From contig JAIQGB010000241.1 of NCBI GenBank assembly GCA_020072905.1, positions 1 to 12,826 on the forward strand: a stretch of DNA of 12,826 nt, given 5' to 3'. Below the pieces are notes generated by a model, which worked only from the letters and a program-made list of their open reading frames with translations, did no database searches and was not told the DNA's origin. Origin of the DNA: Terriglobia bacterium. Its GTDB lineage: Bacteria > Acidobacteriota > Terriglobia > UBA7540. How positions within the stretch are numbered: the first letter of the stretch is position 1; each line of letters begins with the position of its first letter. The translations under genes and the position numbers were made by a program. Below are positions 6,524 to 12,715 of this stretch, piece after piece.

Positions 6524-7156
6524 ATGGCCAAGGTCACCAGCAAGCTCCAGCTTACGATCCCCAAGGCAGTTGCCGACCAATACCGCATCCGGGCGGGTGA
6601 CGAAGTGGAGCTCGCACCCAGCGGAAGCTTTATCCGCATGACGCCCCCCTCCCGCCGACGTCAGGATTTGACAGTTGCGGAGAGGGTAAGGCGGTTCAAG
6701 CAAATACTGGAGCACCACCGAAACCGGCACTACCACGCTGGCGTGGACCAACCTAAACTCTACTCTGGCGATCACTCAGTTCTATCCCGCAAACAAAGTA
6801 TCGCCAGCCGGTTGCTCGTCCGTGGACTCGAAGAAGATTCCATCCGGATCCCCCATCAGGTCATTTTGGAGTTTGTCGCGGCGGTGTCCCGGCCCCGGCC
6901 GGGGAGAGGAGCACTTCTCTCCATGCCCGACGCGTGTCAAGCTGCGGAAGAGTACCTGGCGCTCTTTGAGATCCTTTATCCCAACAGCGATATGGTGAGA
7001 TTGGCACTACGGGGCGCGGTGGCTTATCAGCTCTCCTGGTTTGACGCCCACCTCTGGGCTTACGCAGAATACTATTCGCTCACGGAATTGCTCTCCGAAG
7101 ATTTCGAGCACAACCGGCTCTACGGGGCGGTACGCGCTGTCAACCCATTTCGCTGA
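6524..7156 (+). CDS. AbrB-type antitoxin fused to a PIN-domain toxin
   Basis: This 210-residue reading frame joins two modules that are normally separate genes. Residues 1-45 (KVTSKLQLTIPKAVADQY, then RIRAGDEVELAPSG) are a SpoVT/AbrB DNA-binding antitoxin domain. Residues from about 73 to 210 match a PIN ribonuclease: SIRIPHQVILEFVAAVSRP, AYQLSWFDAHLWAYAE, LLSEDFEH, and the ending AVRAVNPFR. Candidate metal-binding acids are Asp75, Glu116, Asp174 and Asp193. The usual start motif of such toxins (VDTN followed by LLYS) is here VDQPKLYS, so the first acid is kept but the Thr-Asn pair is lost. There is no stop codon between the modules, and the linker (about 46-72) is shorter than a full antitoxin tail. 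It could be a functional single-chain self-inhibited toxin, a decaying locus, or the result of base-calling errors. Expression is likely self-repressed through the palindrome in its promoter. Confidence 0.75.
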   Translation: MAKVTSKLQLTIPKAVADQYRIRAGDEVELAPSGSFIRMTPPSRRRQDLTVAERVRRFKQILEHHRNRHYHAGVDQPKLYSGDHSVLSRKQSIASRLLVRGLEEDSIRIPHQVILEFVAAVSRPRPGRGALLSMPDACQAAEEYLALFEILYPNSDMVRLALRGAVAYQLSWFDAHLWAYAEYYSLTELLSEDFEHNRLYGAVRAVNPFR

Positions 7157-7220
7157 GTTGCGGTGCGCCGAGTGCGGTGCGGGCAGTCGATTAGGGTCGC
7201 GCCCGCAGCGTATGGGCTCC

Positions 7221-7241
7221 TGACTTCTGACTCCTGTTTCC
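7221..7241. repeat. Degenerate heptamer tandem repeat, left of the dehydrogenase gene
   Basis: Three consecutive 7-mers, TGACTTC, TGACTCC and TGTTTCC (7221-7241), end on the dehydrogenase stop codon. They resemble the short tandem heptamers known from some bacterial intergenic regions. Confidence 0.45.
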
Positions 7242-8365
7242 TATCGAAATGCTTCCTTGTTGACAACGTACGGCATATTGGCAGGATTGCCGCCGTAGTT
7301 GCCTTCCAGGACGTCGATCAGTCCCTGGACGCAACGGCCGGCCATGCCTTTGTTGGGATCGGTGGAGAGGCGGGTGACGCGCCCGGCGCTGGCGAAGTGG
7401 CTGAAGAGCCGGACGCGATTTTCGATCTTGGGGTCGAGCAGCGGGGAATTGGCGGGGAGTGGTTCCACCTCGAAAACATCGAGTGCCGCGCCGGCGATGA
7501 CGTTGGCGCGAATGGCCGCGACAAGCGCCTGCTCATCAACGACGGGCCCGCGCGAGGTGTTCACCAGGAAGGCTGTGGGCTTCATCAGGCGCAGTGTGCG
7601 CTCATTCATCAAGTGGTAGGTCGGCGTTCCGCCCTCGCCCGGCCGAATGAGCGGCACGTGCAAGCTCACGAAATCTCCCCCCGCCAGCGCCTCTTCAAAA
7701 CTCACATAGCGAATAGTCCGCTGCTCGCTGGTGAAGCCGTTGCGAAAGCGCAGGTCCATGGTCGCTTGGATCTTCGCGACGAAGTCATGCACTTGGAAGG
7801 CCGGGTCGTAGCAGAGGAAATCCACATCAAACCCCACGGCCTTCTTCATGAAGGCTTGTCCGATGCGGCCCGTGCCGATGACGGAGACGGTCTTGCCCGT
7901 GACCTCGTCGCCCAGGAAAGGAAGATACGGATGCCAGGTTCCCCAGCGGTTGTCGCGCACCAGGCGTTCGCTGGGACAGAGCTTGCGCGCCACGTTCCCA
8001 AGGATGAGCAGCGCGAATTCCGCCGTCGCCTCGGTCAGTACGTCGGCGGTGTTGGTGAAAGGAATCTTGTAGCGATTAGCGTCGGCGCGATTGATGTTGT
8101 CGAATCCGACGGCGTCCTGCGCGACCACCTTCAGCGTGCCGCGCCCGGCTTCGAAAACTTCCGCGTCGATCTGGTCGCGCAGCGTGGTGATGAGGCCGTC
8201 GATGCCGGAGCGCACCTTCTCGATGATCAGGCTCTTCGAGGGCGGCTCGAGCTGGTCATACACTTCGACCTCGTAGCCCCGCCGGCGCAGCAAATCGAGC
8301 GCCTCCTGGCCGATGTTGCAGGTGGCGAAAACGCGAAAGCGCTGTTTGGGCTCAGTGTTCTTCAT
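7241..8365 (-). CDS. D-2-hydroxyacid dehydrogenase, NAD-dependent
   Basis: This 374-residue enzyme belongs to the family that interconverts 2-keto acids and D-2-hydroxyacids with NAD(P)H, such as glyoxylate/hydroxypyruvate reductase and phosphoglycerate dehydrogenase. The Rossmann motif is GTGRIG (164-169). Asp187 in CYDP, at the end of the next strand, suggests NAD rather than NADP. Catalytic residues are Arg272 in NTSRGPVVDE, Glu301 in DVFEVEP and His323 in FSHFAS; the last motif departs from the common HIGSAT. The substrate-domain signature is DAVGFDNIN (84-92). No ACT domain follows, so it is not a typical regulated SerA. At 374 residues it is somewhat longer than the usual 310-340; there is an insertion around 192-218. 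No clear Shine-Dalgarno sequence precedes the ATG. The exact substrate is not determined. Confidence 0.9.
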   Translation of the reverse strand: MKNTEPKQRFRVFATCNIGQEALDLLRRRGYEVEVYDQLEPPSKSLIIEKVRSGIDGLITTLRDQIDAEVFEAGRGTLKVVAQDAVGFDNINRADANRYKIPFTNTADVLTEATAEFALLILGNVARKLCPSERLVRDNRWGTWHPYLPFLGDEVTGKTVSVIGTGRIGQAFMKKAVGFDVDFLCYDPAFQVHDFVAKIQATMDLRFRNGFTSEQRTIRYVSFEEALAGGDFVSLHVPLIRPGEGGTPTYHLMNERTLRLMKPTAFLVNTSRGPVVDEQALVAAIRANVIAGAALDVFEVEPLPANSPLLDPKIENRVRLFSHFASAGRVTRLSTDPNKGMAGRCVQGLIDVLEGNYGGNPANMPYVVNKEAFR

Positions 8366-8390
8366 AACCAGCAGATAGGACCACGAGCAA

Positions 8391-8491
8391 ATGGTGAATT
8401 GTGAATGGTGAATGCGGAACGTCCAAATCCAATGTCCGAAAGTCGTTACCGTTCGCCGTTATAATTCACCATTCGCTATTCACAATTCCTC
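8391..8491. repeat. Inverted pair of heptamer tandem arrays
   Basis: The left array (8391-8418) reads ATGGTGA, ATTGTGA, ATGGTGA, ATGCGGA. The right array (8464-8491) reads ATTCACC, ATTCGCT, ATTCACA, ATTCCTC, the opposite orientation of the same type of unit. The two can base-pair imperfectly around a 45-base centre (8419-8463) with no gene in it. They lie between the RelE toxin gene and the dehydrogenase start, in the latter's promoter region. Confidence 0.55.
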
Positions 8492-8530
8492 TTCGCCCAA
8501 TCCCCAATGCGTTCGAGCGCCCTTCCAGGC

Positions 8531-8797
8531 TCAGCGGTATACATCCTTGCGATGCGCAATGCGCAGCACCAGCACCGCCCGGCGCTCATTGTCAATCCGG
8601 CAAACGATGCGATACTGTCCGATGCGGTACCTCCAGAGCCCCACCTTGTCGCTTGTGAGGGGTTTACCGAAATCTCGTGGGTCGTGGTTCCCGGCGATGC
8701 GTTCCTGGAGAAACCGCGCCACTCGGCGCTGGGCGGGCCGATCTACCTTCTTGAGTTCGCCTAGGGCTCGAGGCTCAAAGCTAACGGTCCAAGCCAA
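8531..8797 (-). CDS. RelE/ParE-family toxin
   Basis: This 88-residue basic protein has the RelE/ParE fold pattern: an N-terminal strand MAWTVSFEPRALGELKKV, a helix to about residue 35, and the core LWRYRIGQYRIVCRI (54-68), ending in RIAHRKDVYR. Arg56, Arg58, Arg63, Arg79, Lys84 and Tyr87 are candidates for the basic/aromatic mRNA-cleaving set of RelE. It is therefore more likely a ribosome-dependent mRNase than a gyrase poison, but the family is mixed. There is no in-frame ATG. A TTG at 8797 opens the frame 17 bases inside the antitoxin gene, implying translational coupling downstream of the antitoxin. Confidence 0.85.
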   Translation of the reverse strand: MAWTVSFEPRALGELKKVDRPAQRRVARFLQERIAGNHDPRDFGKPLTSDKVGLWRYRIGQYRIVCRIDNERRAVLVLRIAHRKDVYR

Positions 8798-8993
8798 GCT
8801 GTTTCACGACCTCCGCCAGCGGTATAGGAGAAAGGTTGTCTTCCAAGCGAGCCACGGCGATCAGGTAGTCTTCCTGTTCGTCGAGAAACTCTGCGATAGC
8901 CTTCTTGGCATAGAAAGCCTTCGGGCGTCCGGTACGTTTAGCCAGCCGATTAAGCCGGGCTTCCAGCCTGGGCGAAAGTCGGACCGTCAGCAT
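8781..8993 (-). CDS. Ribbon-helix-helix antitoxin of the RelE-type toxin
   Basis: This 70-residue protein begins MLTVRLSPRLEARLNRLAKR, a ribbon-helix-helix DNA-binding strand and helix. TGRPKAFYAKKAIAEFLDEQ follows, with an acidic tail (EDYLIAVARLEDN, then IPLAEVVKQLGLDR) that would wrap the toxin. A longer in-frame extension upstream is possible on paper, but the ATG at 8993 follows GAGGTGG (8997-9003) and the protein then has the usual antitoxin length. The stop overlaps the toxin start by 17 bases. It should bind its own promoter, where a palindrome lies at 9012-9023, and neutralise the toxin encoded next. Confidence 0.88.
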   Translation of the reverse strand: MLTVRLSPRLEARLNRLAKRTGRPKAFYAKKAIAEFLDEQEDYLIAVARLEDNLSPIPLAEVVKQLGLDR

Positions 8994-9011
8994 GCGCCAC
9001 CTCGCGAGTGA

Positions 9012-9036
9012 AATACATGTATTACATTGTAGCACA
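9012..9036 (-). promoter_or_regulatory. Extended -10 promoter and operator of the RHH/RelE pair
   Basis: On the minus strand TGC-TACAAT (9026-9034) is an extended -10 box (TGn plus a good hexamer) with no clear -35. Immediately downstream AATACATGTATT (9012-9023) is a perfect 12-base palindrome covering the predicted transcription start, the place an RHH antitoxin would bind for autorepression. A second TACA-A-TGTA element overlaps the -10. Confidence 0.6.
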
Positions 9037-9057
9037 GCCCCGCGGAGCTGGGCCTGA

Positions 9058-10251
9058 TCATAGATTTCCCTTCGCCCAGGCTTCGATCTTCTCGAGCGCC
9101 CTCTGAATGTTTTCGACTGAGTTGGCATAGGAAAACCGCAGGTAGCCTTCGCCCCAGTCGCCGAAGGCCGTGCCCGAGAGGCAGGCCACGCCCGCCTCGT
9201 TAAGCAACCTATCGGCGATGGCCTTCGAACTTTTTCCCGTGCCGGTAATGTTCGGGAACACATAGAACGCCCCGTGCGGCATCCGGCAGCGGAATCCCGG
9301 CAGGCGGTTAAGGCCCTCGACGATCACGCTGCGCCGCCGGCGGAGTTCTTCGCGCATCTCGTCGACGCACGATTGGTCTCCGCCGAGCGCCGCCAGGCCC
9401 GCGAGCTGCGTGAAGCCCGCCGTGCAGGAGTTTGAATTGGTCATGAGCAGAGCCACCTGCCGGGCAAGGTCGGTGCGCATCACGCCGAAGCCCAGCCGCC
9501 AGCCGGTCATCGCGTAGGTCTTCGAGAACCCGTCCAGGATGATGGTGCGCTCTCTCATGCCGGGGAACTGCGCAATGCTGGTGTGCTCACCCTCGAAGAT
9601 CAGCCGGCTGTAGATTTCGTCGGCAAGCACGAGGACGTCACGGTCGGCGAGACCTTTGGCCAGCGCCTCGATTGCGGCGCGGCTCACCACTCCGCCCGTG
9701 GGATTCTGCGGGGAGTTGAGAATCACCAGCCGCGTCCGATCGCTGAGCTTGTCGAGGATTTCATTGACGTCCACATCGAAGTCGCGGTCCTCGCCCAGCG
9801 CGTAGGGCACGGCGCGCCCGCCCACGAAGCGGATCATCGATTCGTAAATGGGGAAGCCCGGATTGGGGTAGAGAACCTCGTCGTCCTGGTCCACCAGCGC
9901 CAGGATGGTGAAAAACATGATGGGCTTGCCACCCGGAGTGACGACCACTTCGCCCGGGTCGATGCGGATGCCACGCCGGCGTCCCACGTCCTCGGCGATG
10001 GCCTCGCGAAGCTGCGGCAGGCCGGCTGGCGGCCCATAGTGCGTCCAGCCGTCGCGCAGGGCTTTGGCTGCCGCCTCCACGATGTGCGGGGCGGTGGAGA
10101 AATCCGGCTCGCCGATTTCCAGATGAATGATTTCCTTGCCGCGCGCTTCCAGTTCCCGCGCCCGAACCAGAACTTCGAACGCGCTCTCCGTTCCCAAGCG
10201 CGACATCCTTCCGGCCAGATGGAGTCTTCTCTCCGTGGAATGCGTTGTCAT
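9058..10251 (-). CDS. Class I PLP-dependent aminotransferase
   Basis: This 397-residue fold-type I aminotransferase belongs to the aspartate/alanine aminotransferase group, moving amino groups between amino acids and 2-keto acids. Counting from the ATG at 10251, visible motifs are IGEPDF near 46-51, THYGP near 70, TPGGKP near 105-110, SPQNPTGG with Asn183, LADEIYS with Asp211 and Tyr214, FSKTYAMTGWRLG with the PLP lysine Lys244 and Arg252, and LRFSYA with the substrate-carboxylate Arg372. All cofactor residues are intact. The open frame extends upstream to 10410, where an ATG overlaps the stop of the flavoprotein gene as TGATG. I prefer 10251 because a promoter lies inside that extension and the family's N-terminus (RMSRLGTESAFEVL) begins shortly after it. 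No strong Shine-Dalgarno sequence is seen. The substrate is not determined. Confidence 0.9.
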   Translation of the reverse strand: MTTHSTERRLHLAGRMSRLGTESAFEVLVRARELEARGKEIIHLEIGEPDFSTAPHIVEAAAKALRDGWTHYGPPAGLPQLREAIAEDVGRRRGIRIDPGEVVVTPGGKPIMFFTILALVDQDDEVLYPNPGFPIYESMIRFVGGRAVPYALGEDRDFDVDVNEILDKLSDRTRLVILNSPQNPTGGVVSRAAIEALAKGLADRDVLVLADEIYSRLIFEGEHTSIAQFPGMRERTIILDGFSKTYAMTGWRLGFGVMRTDLARQVALLMTNSNSCTAGFTQLAGLAALGGDQSCVDEMREELRRRRSVIVEGLNRLPGFRCRMPHGAFYVFPNITGTGKSSKAIADRLLNEAGVACLSGTAFGDWGEGYLRFSYANSVENIQRALEKIEAWAKGNL

Positions 10252-10308
10252 AGGCGACTCTATCGAGGCGTGGGGCGCCGGGAAGCCACGGCCCATCCCC
10301 CTCGGGTC

Positions 10309-10337
10309 AGAATAGGGCCAAAGCATTTGGCTGTCCA
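10309..10337 (-). promoter_or_regulatory. Aminotransferase promoter with palindrome in the spacer
   Basis: On the minus strand TGGACA (10332-10337) and TATTCT (10309-10314) are exactly 17 bases apart. GCCAAA (10317-10322) and TTTGGC (10326-10331) form a perfect inverted repeat inside that spacer. The start site would be near 10302, giving a leader of about 50 bases to the ATG at 10251. A repressor bound to the palindrome would block RNA polymerase. Confidence 0.55.
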
Positions 10338-10378
10338 GATCGATTCGTGATGAAGCACTCTGAATCGCCGACGCCACG

Positions 10379-10397
10379 CGCAGGCTGGCATCCTGCG
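10379..10397 (-). terminator. Small hairpin after the flavoprotein gene
   Basis: CGCAGG (10379-10384) pairs with CCTGCG (10392-10397) around 7 bases, starting 13 bases past the flavoprotein stop on the minus strand. There is no U-run, so termination is uncertain. Confidence 0.25.
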
Positions 10398-10409
10398 CGG
10401 CAGAGAGCA

Positions 10410-11132
10410 TCAGTACCCTGCGAATTCTTCTGTTTTGATGTAATCCTCACTGACCTCGGCGGCTTCCAGTAACCGGCGCATCGCGGAGACCATTTCGGGG
10501 GGCCCAGCGAGATAGTAGATCGGCTTCATCAGGTCCGTCACATGCTTCCGAAGCATCGTCCCGTCGATTCGGCCGTGCTCGTTTCGCCACTTCGGATCCT
10601 GCATGTCGGTGACGGTGGCGACGAGCTTGAAGTTGGGGTTCTGTTTCGTCCAAGTTTCAAGATCGCTCAGGAAGGCCGTCGTCTGTGGGGTCCGATTCGA
10701 ATAAAGCAGGAGGAGCTTGTGGGGCAGTTTCGCCAGCGTCGCCCACTCGATGATGCTGCGCATGGGGGTAATCCCGATGCCTCCAGTCAGGAACACGGCA
10801 GGGCGGGATATATCTTTGTGCAACGTGAAGGAACCCAGGGCAGGGCTCACTTTCAGCTTGGCGCCAAGCGGAAGCTCCTTCAGACTATTCTTGAAGGCGG
10901 TCCTCCGCATCCGAGTGGCGATCATGAAGGAGCCGCTATGGCTGGGTGAGCTCGCGAACGAGAACGTTCGAGTATTGCCCTCGGCGTCAGTCTGGGGAGG
11001 ATCAATCAGTGTAAAGTCGGCGTTCTGTCCCGCGCGGAAGGTGTAATCCGTGCCGGACGTGTCAAACCAGAAGGCCATAGTCCCTTCTGCAATTTCCGCT
11101 CTCTCTTTAAGCGCAAGAAAGTAATCTGCCAT
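10410..11132 (-). CDS. Ferredoxin-NADP reductase-like flavoprotein (FNR family)
   Basis: This 240-residue two-domain oxidoreductase has an N-terminal FAD-binding barrel with RTFSFASSP (55-63, the flavin-binding RxFS form) and a C-terminal NAD(P)-binding domain with GGIGITP (117-123), LLLYSNRTP (141-149) and LAGPPEMV (208-215). The chain ends EEFAGY, and the terminal Tyr240 is placed like the aromatic residue that stacks on the flavin in plant-type reductases. There is no ferredoxin, flavodoxin or globin domain attached, so the electron partner is separate and unknown. The ATG follows AAGGAG (11140-11145) with 7 bases spacing. Its stop TGA overlaps an ATG of the longer aminotransferase frame, but the aminotransferase appears to have its own promoter. 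Confidence 0.88.
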   Translation of the reverse strand: MADYFLALKERAEIAEGTMAFWFDTSGTDYTFRAGQNADFTLIDPPQTDAEGNTRTFSFASSPSHSGSFMIATRMRRTAFKNSLKELPLGAKLKVSPALGSFTLHKDISRPAVFLTGGIGITPMRSIIEWATLAKLPHKLLLLYSNRTPQTTAFLSDLETWTKQNPNFKLVATVTDMQDPKWRNEHGRIDGTMLRKHVTDLMKPIYYLAGPPEMVSAMRRLLEAAEVSEDYIKTEEFAGY

Positions 11133-11182
11133 GCGTTCGCTCCTTTGCAGGTTTCAGAATGATTGGCGTGCCTTTGAAGTTT

Positions 11183-11199
11183 CAGGGATTGAATCCCTG
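11183..11199. promoter_or_regulatory. Palindrome CAGGGATT-G-AATCCCTG upstream of the flavoprotein gene
   Basis: This is a perfect 8+1+8 inverted repeat about 50 bases before the flavoprotein ATG. A minus-strand TCTAAT (11206-11211) with TTGTGA (11231-11236) 19 bases further could be a weak promoter, which would place the palindrome at the transcription start as an operator. It could also be a hairpin in the leader. The remaining sequence to 11390 shows no gene. Confidence 0.45.
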
Positions 11200-11390
11200 C
11201 AGTTGATTAGATGCGAGAGCGAGGAAAGAGTCACAACCGGCGGGCGAGGTGGCTCCTGAGCGTTCTGGCCAATTGTGCGGGTTCAAGGCGGCCGCTCGGG
11301 AGTTGCGCGCCATCGCGCTGCCTTCCAGGAACCAACTCTGAATCGCCGTGTCGGCCTTCTGGATCTTGACGCAGGTCATTCGCCAACGGG

Positions 11391-12560
11391 TTACTTTGAA
11401 ACGCCCAAGCGGTTATATTTCTTCATTACCCCCAGCAACCGCTCGTGCGGCAGCGCGATTGCGGTGTGGTCGTCCGCGCCGGTCATGGACTGGGCGGCGA
11501 CGAGGGCGTTGACGATGGCTTCTTCGGTAGCCTGGACGGTGGCGTCGAAGAGCGGATTCATCTGATCGTTCGCCACCATCTTGACAGTGGCGAGGCCGGA
11601 AGCCCTTGAGGCGCCGGGGTTGGCGGTGGAGAAAGCAATGAAGATGTCGCCCGAGCCGTTGCCCGAAGTGCTGCCCGTGCGCGCCAGGCCCATCGCCGCG
11701 CGGCGGGCTAGGCGCTTCAACTGGTGAGGGAGCAGCGGCGCGTCGGTACCCACGACGATGATGATGGAGCCCTCGTCGCCATAGGCGGGCTTTTCGGGGA
11801 TCTCGCGGCCCACCGGCACTCCGGCGATGGTGAGTTGCGAGCGGCCGCCGCAGTTGCATTGCACGAGCACACCGAGCGTGTAGCCTCCCGCTTTGTCATC
11901 GAGTTTTCGCGACGCGGTCCCTGTCCCTCCTTTGAATTCGTAGCAAATCATCCCGGTCCCGCCACCGACGTTGCCCTCCGCCACGGGGCCGGGGCGGGCG
12001 GTGTCGAGCGCCTGGAAGACGTGCTGCGGCTTGACGTGGAATCCGTTCACGTCGTTGAGAAAGCCGTCCCAGGTTTCGGCCACCACGGGTAAGGACCACC
12101 AGTAGCCGGTTTCGTCCGCGGCGCCGTGTTTGACCCGCCAGTCAATGACCGCGTCGCGCACCACGCCCACGCTGTGCGTGTTGGTGATCATCACCGGACC
12201 TTCGAGGAAACCGGATTCTTCCACCCAGGTGGTGCCTGTCATCTCGCCGTTGCCGTTGAGGGAAAACCAGCCGGCAAAGACCGGGTCGTTTGAAGAGCCT
12301 TTGCCTCGCGGCAAGATCGCCGTGACGCCCGTACGCACGGGGCCTTGGCCCACCACGAGTTTCCCGCTTCCCGAAATGAGCGTGGTGAAGCCCACTTCAA
12401 CGCCACTCACGTCCGTGATGGCGTTGAGCGGACCAGGCGTCCCGTCGAACGGAATGCCCAAGTCACGGGCGCGGGCCTTGCTCTGGCACGACAAGGAGAT
12501 CGGCCACGCGGCGAGCAGCAGCGCGATGACGAGGAGATGAAACGGACGGGTGTAACGCAT
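11391..12560 (-). CDS. P1-family (DmpA/S58) aminopeptidase, exported
   Basis: This 389-residue protein is a member of the DmpA/BapA group, Ntn-type hydrolases that release N-terminal L-, D- or beta-amino acids and mature by self-cleavage into two chains. Residues 1-24 form a signal peptide ending in ISLS-C25. A lipoprotein is possible, but the lipobox is not standard. Family blocks are TDVSGVEVGFTT (49-60), RTGVTAILPRG (76-86), GPVMITNTHSVGVVRDA (121-137), EGNVGGGTGMICYEFKGG (195-212, with the probable oxyanion Asn197), and GDEGSIIIVVGTDAPLLPHQ (261-280). By family analogy the cleavage would be Gly264-Ser265, making Ser265 the nucleophile. NGSGD (301-305) matches the SxE/D pair. It begins after AAGGAG (12566-12571). 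Its role is probably peptide or beta-peptide breakdown in the periplasm. Confidence 0.9.
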   Translation of the reverse strand: MRYTRPFHLLVIALLLAAWPISLSCQSKARARDLGIPFDGTPGPLNAITDVSGVEVGFTTLISGSGKLVVGQGPVRTGVTAILPRGKGSSNDPVFAGWFSLNGNGEMTGTTWVEESGFLEGPVMITNTHSVGVVRDAVIDWRVKHGAADETGYWWSLPVVAETWDGFLNDVNGFHVKPQHVFQALDTARPGPVAEGNVGGGTGMICYEFKGGTGTASRKLDDKAGGYTLGVLVQCNCGGRSQLTIAGVPVGREIPEKPAYGDEGSIIIVVGTDAPLLPHQLKRLARRAAMGLARTGSTSGNGSGDIFIAFSTANPGASRASGLATVKMVANDQMNPLFDATVQATEEAIVNALVAAQSMTGADDHTAIALPHERLLGVMKKYNRLGVSK

Positions 12561-12608
12561 CGATTCTCCTTTTCACAGCCAACAATCTCGGAAGTCAGGA
12601 AGCATTGC

Positions 12609-12637
12609 ATTCTATGGGGTCGAGACTCGCAGCACAA
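12609..12637 (-). promoter_or_regulatory. Possible promoter of the P1-family peptidase gene
   Basis: On the minus strand TTGTGC (12632-12637) and TAGAAT (12609-12614) are 17 bases apart. The start site would be near 12602, giving a leader of about 40 bases before the ATG at 12560. The -10 is good and the -35 is weak. Confidence 0.35.
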
Positions 12638-12662
12638 GTCGTGCCGTGGCGCGATTCTCCCG

Positions 12663-12691
12663 TTGAAACTCGACCAGTGTGCAATTATTCT
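12663..12691 (+). promoter_or_regulatory. Possible promoter of the partial right-end gene
   Basis: TTGAAA (12663-12668) and TATTCT (12686-12691) are 17 bases apart. A start near 12698 is followed by GAAGG (12704-12708) and the ATG at 12716, so promoter, ribosome binding site and start codon line up. Confidence 0.4.
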
Positions 12692-12715
12692 CCCCTGCCA
12701 CGTGAAGGTTGATCC

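Noticed and set aside
4466..6775. 769-codon open frame antisense to transketolase
   Set aside because: It lies opposite a gene with all catalytic motifs; the lack of stops follows from GC-rich codon use, and the translation has no family signature or ribosome binding site.
7163..8404. 413-codon plus-strand frame opposite the dehydrogenase
   Set aside because: Mirror image of a well-supported gene with Rossmann and catalytic motifs on the minus strand.
10252..10410. 53-residue N-terminal extension of the aminotransferase, starting at TGATG
   Set aside because: A promoter with a 17-base spacer lies inside it, and the family's N-terminus begins near the ATG at 10251. Coupling to the flavoprotein stop remains a minor possibility.
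10358..11350. Fourteen-base direct repeat ACTCTGAATCGCCG upstream of two genes
   Set aside because: Only two copies, in unlike contexts; a match of this length can arise by chance in a window of this size.
11182..11379. 65-codon minus-strand frame between the peptidase and flavoprotein genes
   Set aside because: No Shine-Dalgarno sequence and no domain; it runs into the palindrome at 11183-11199.
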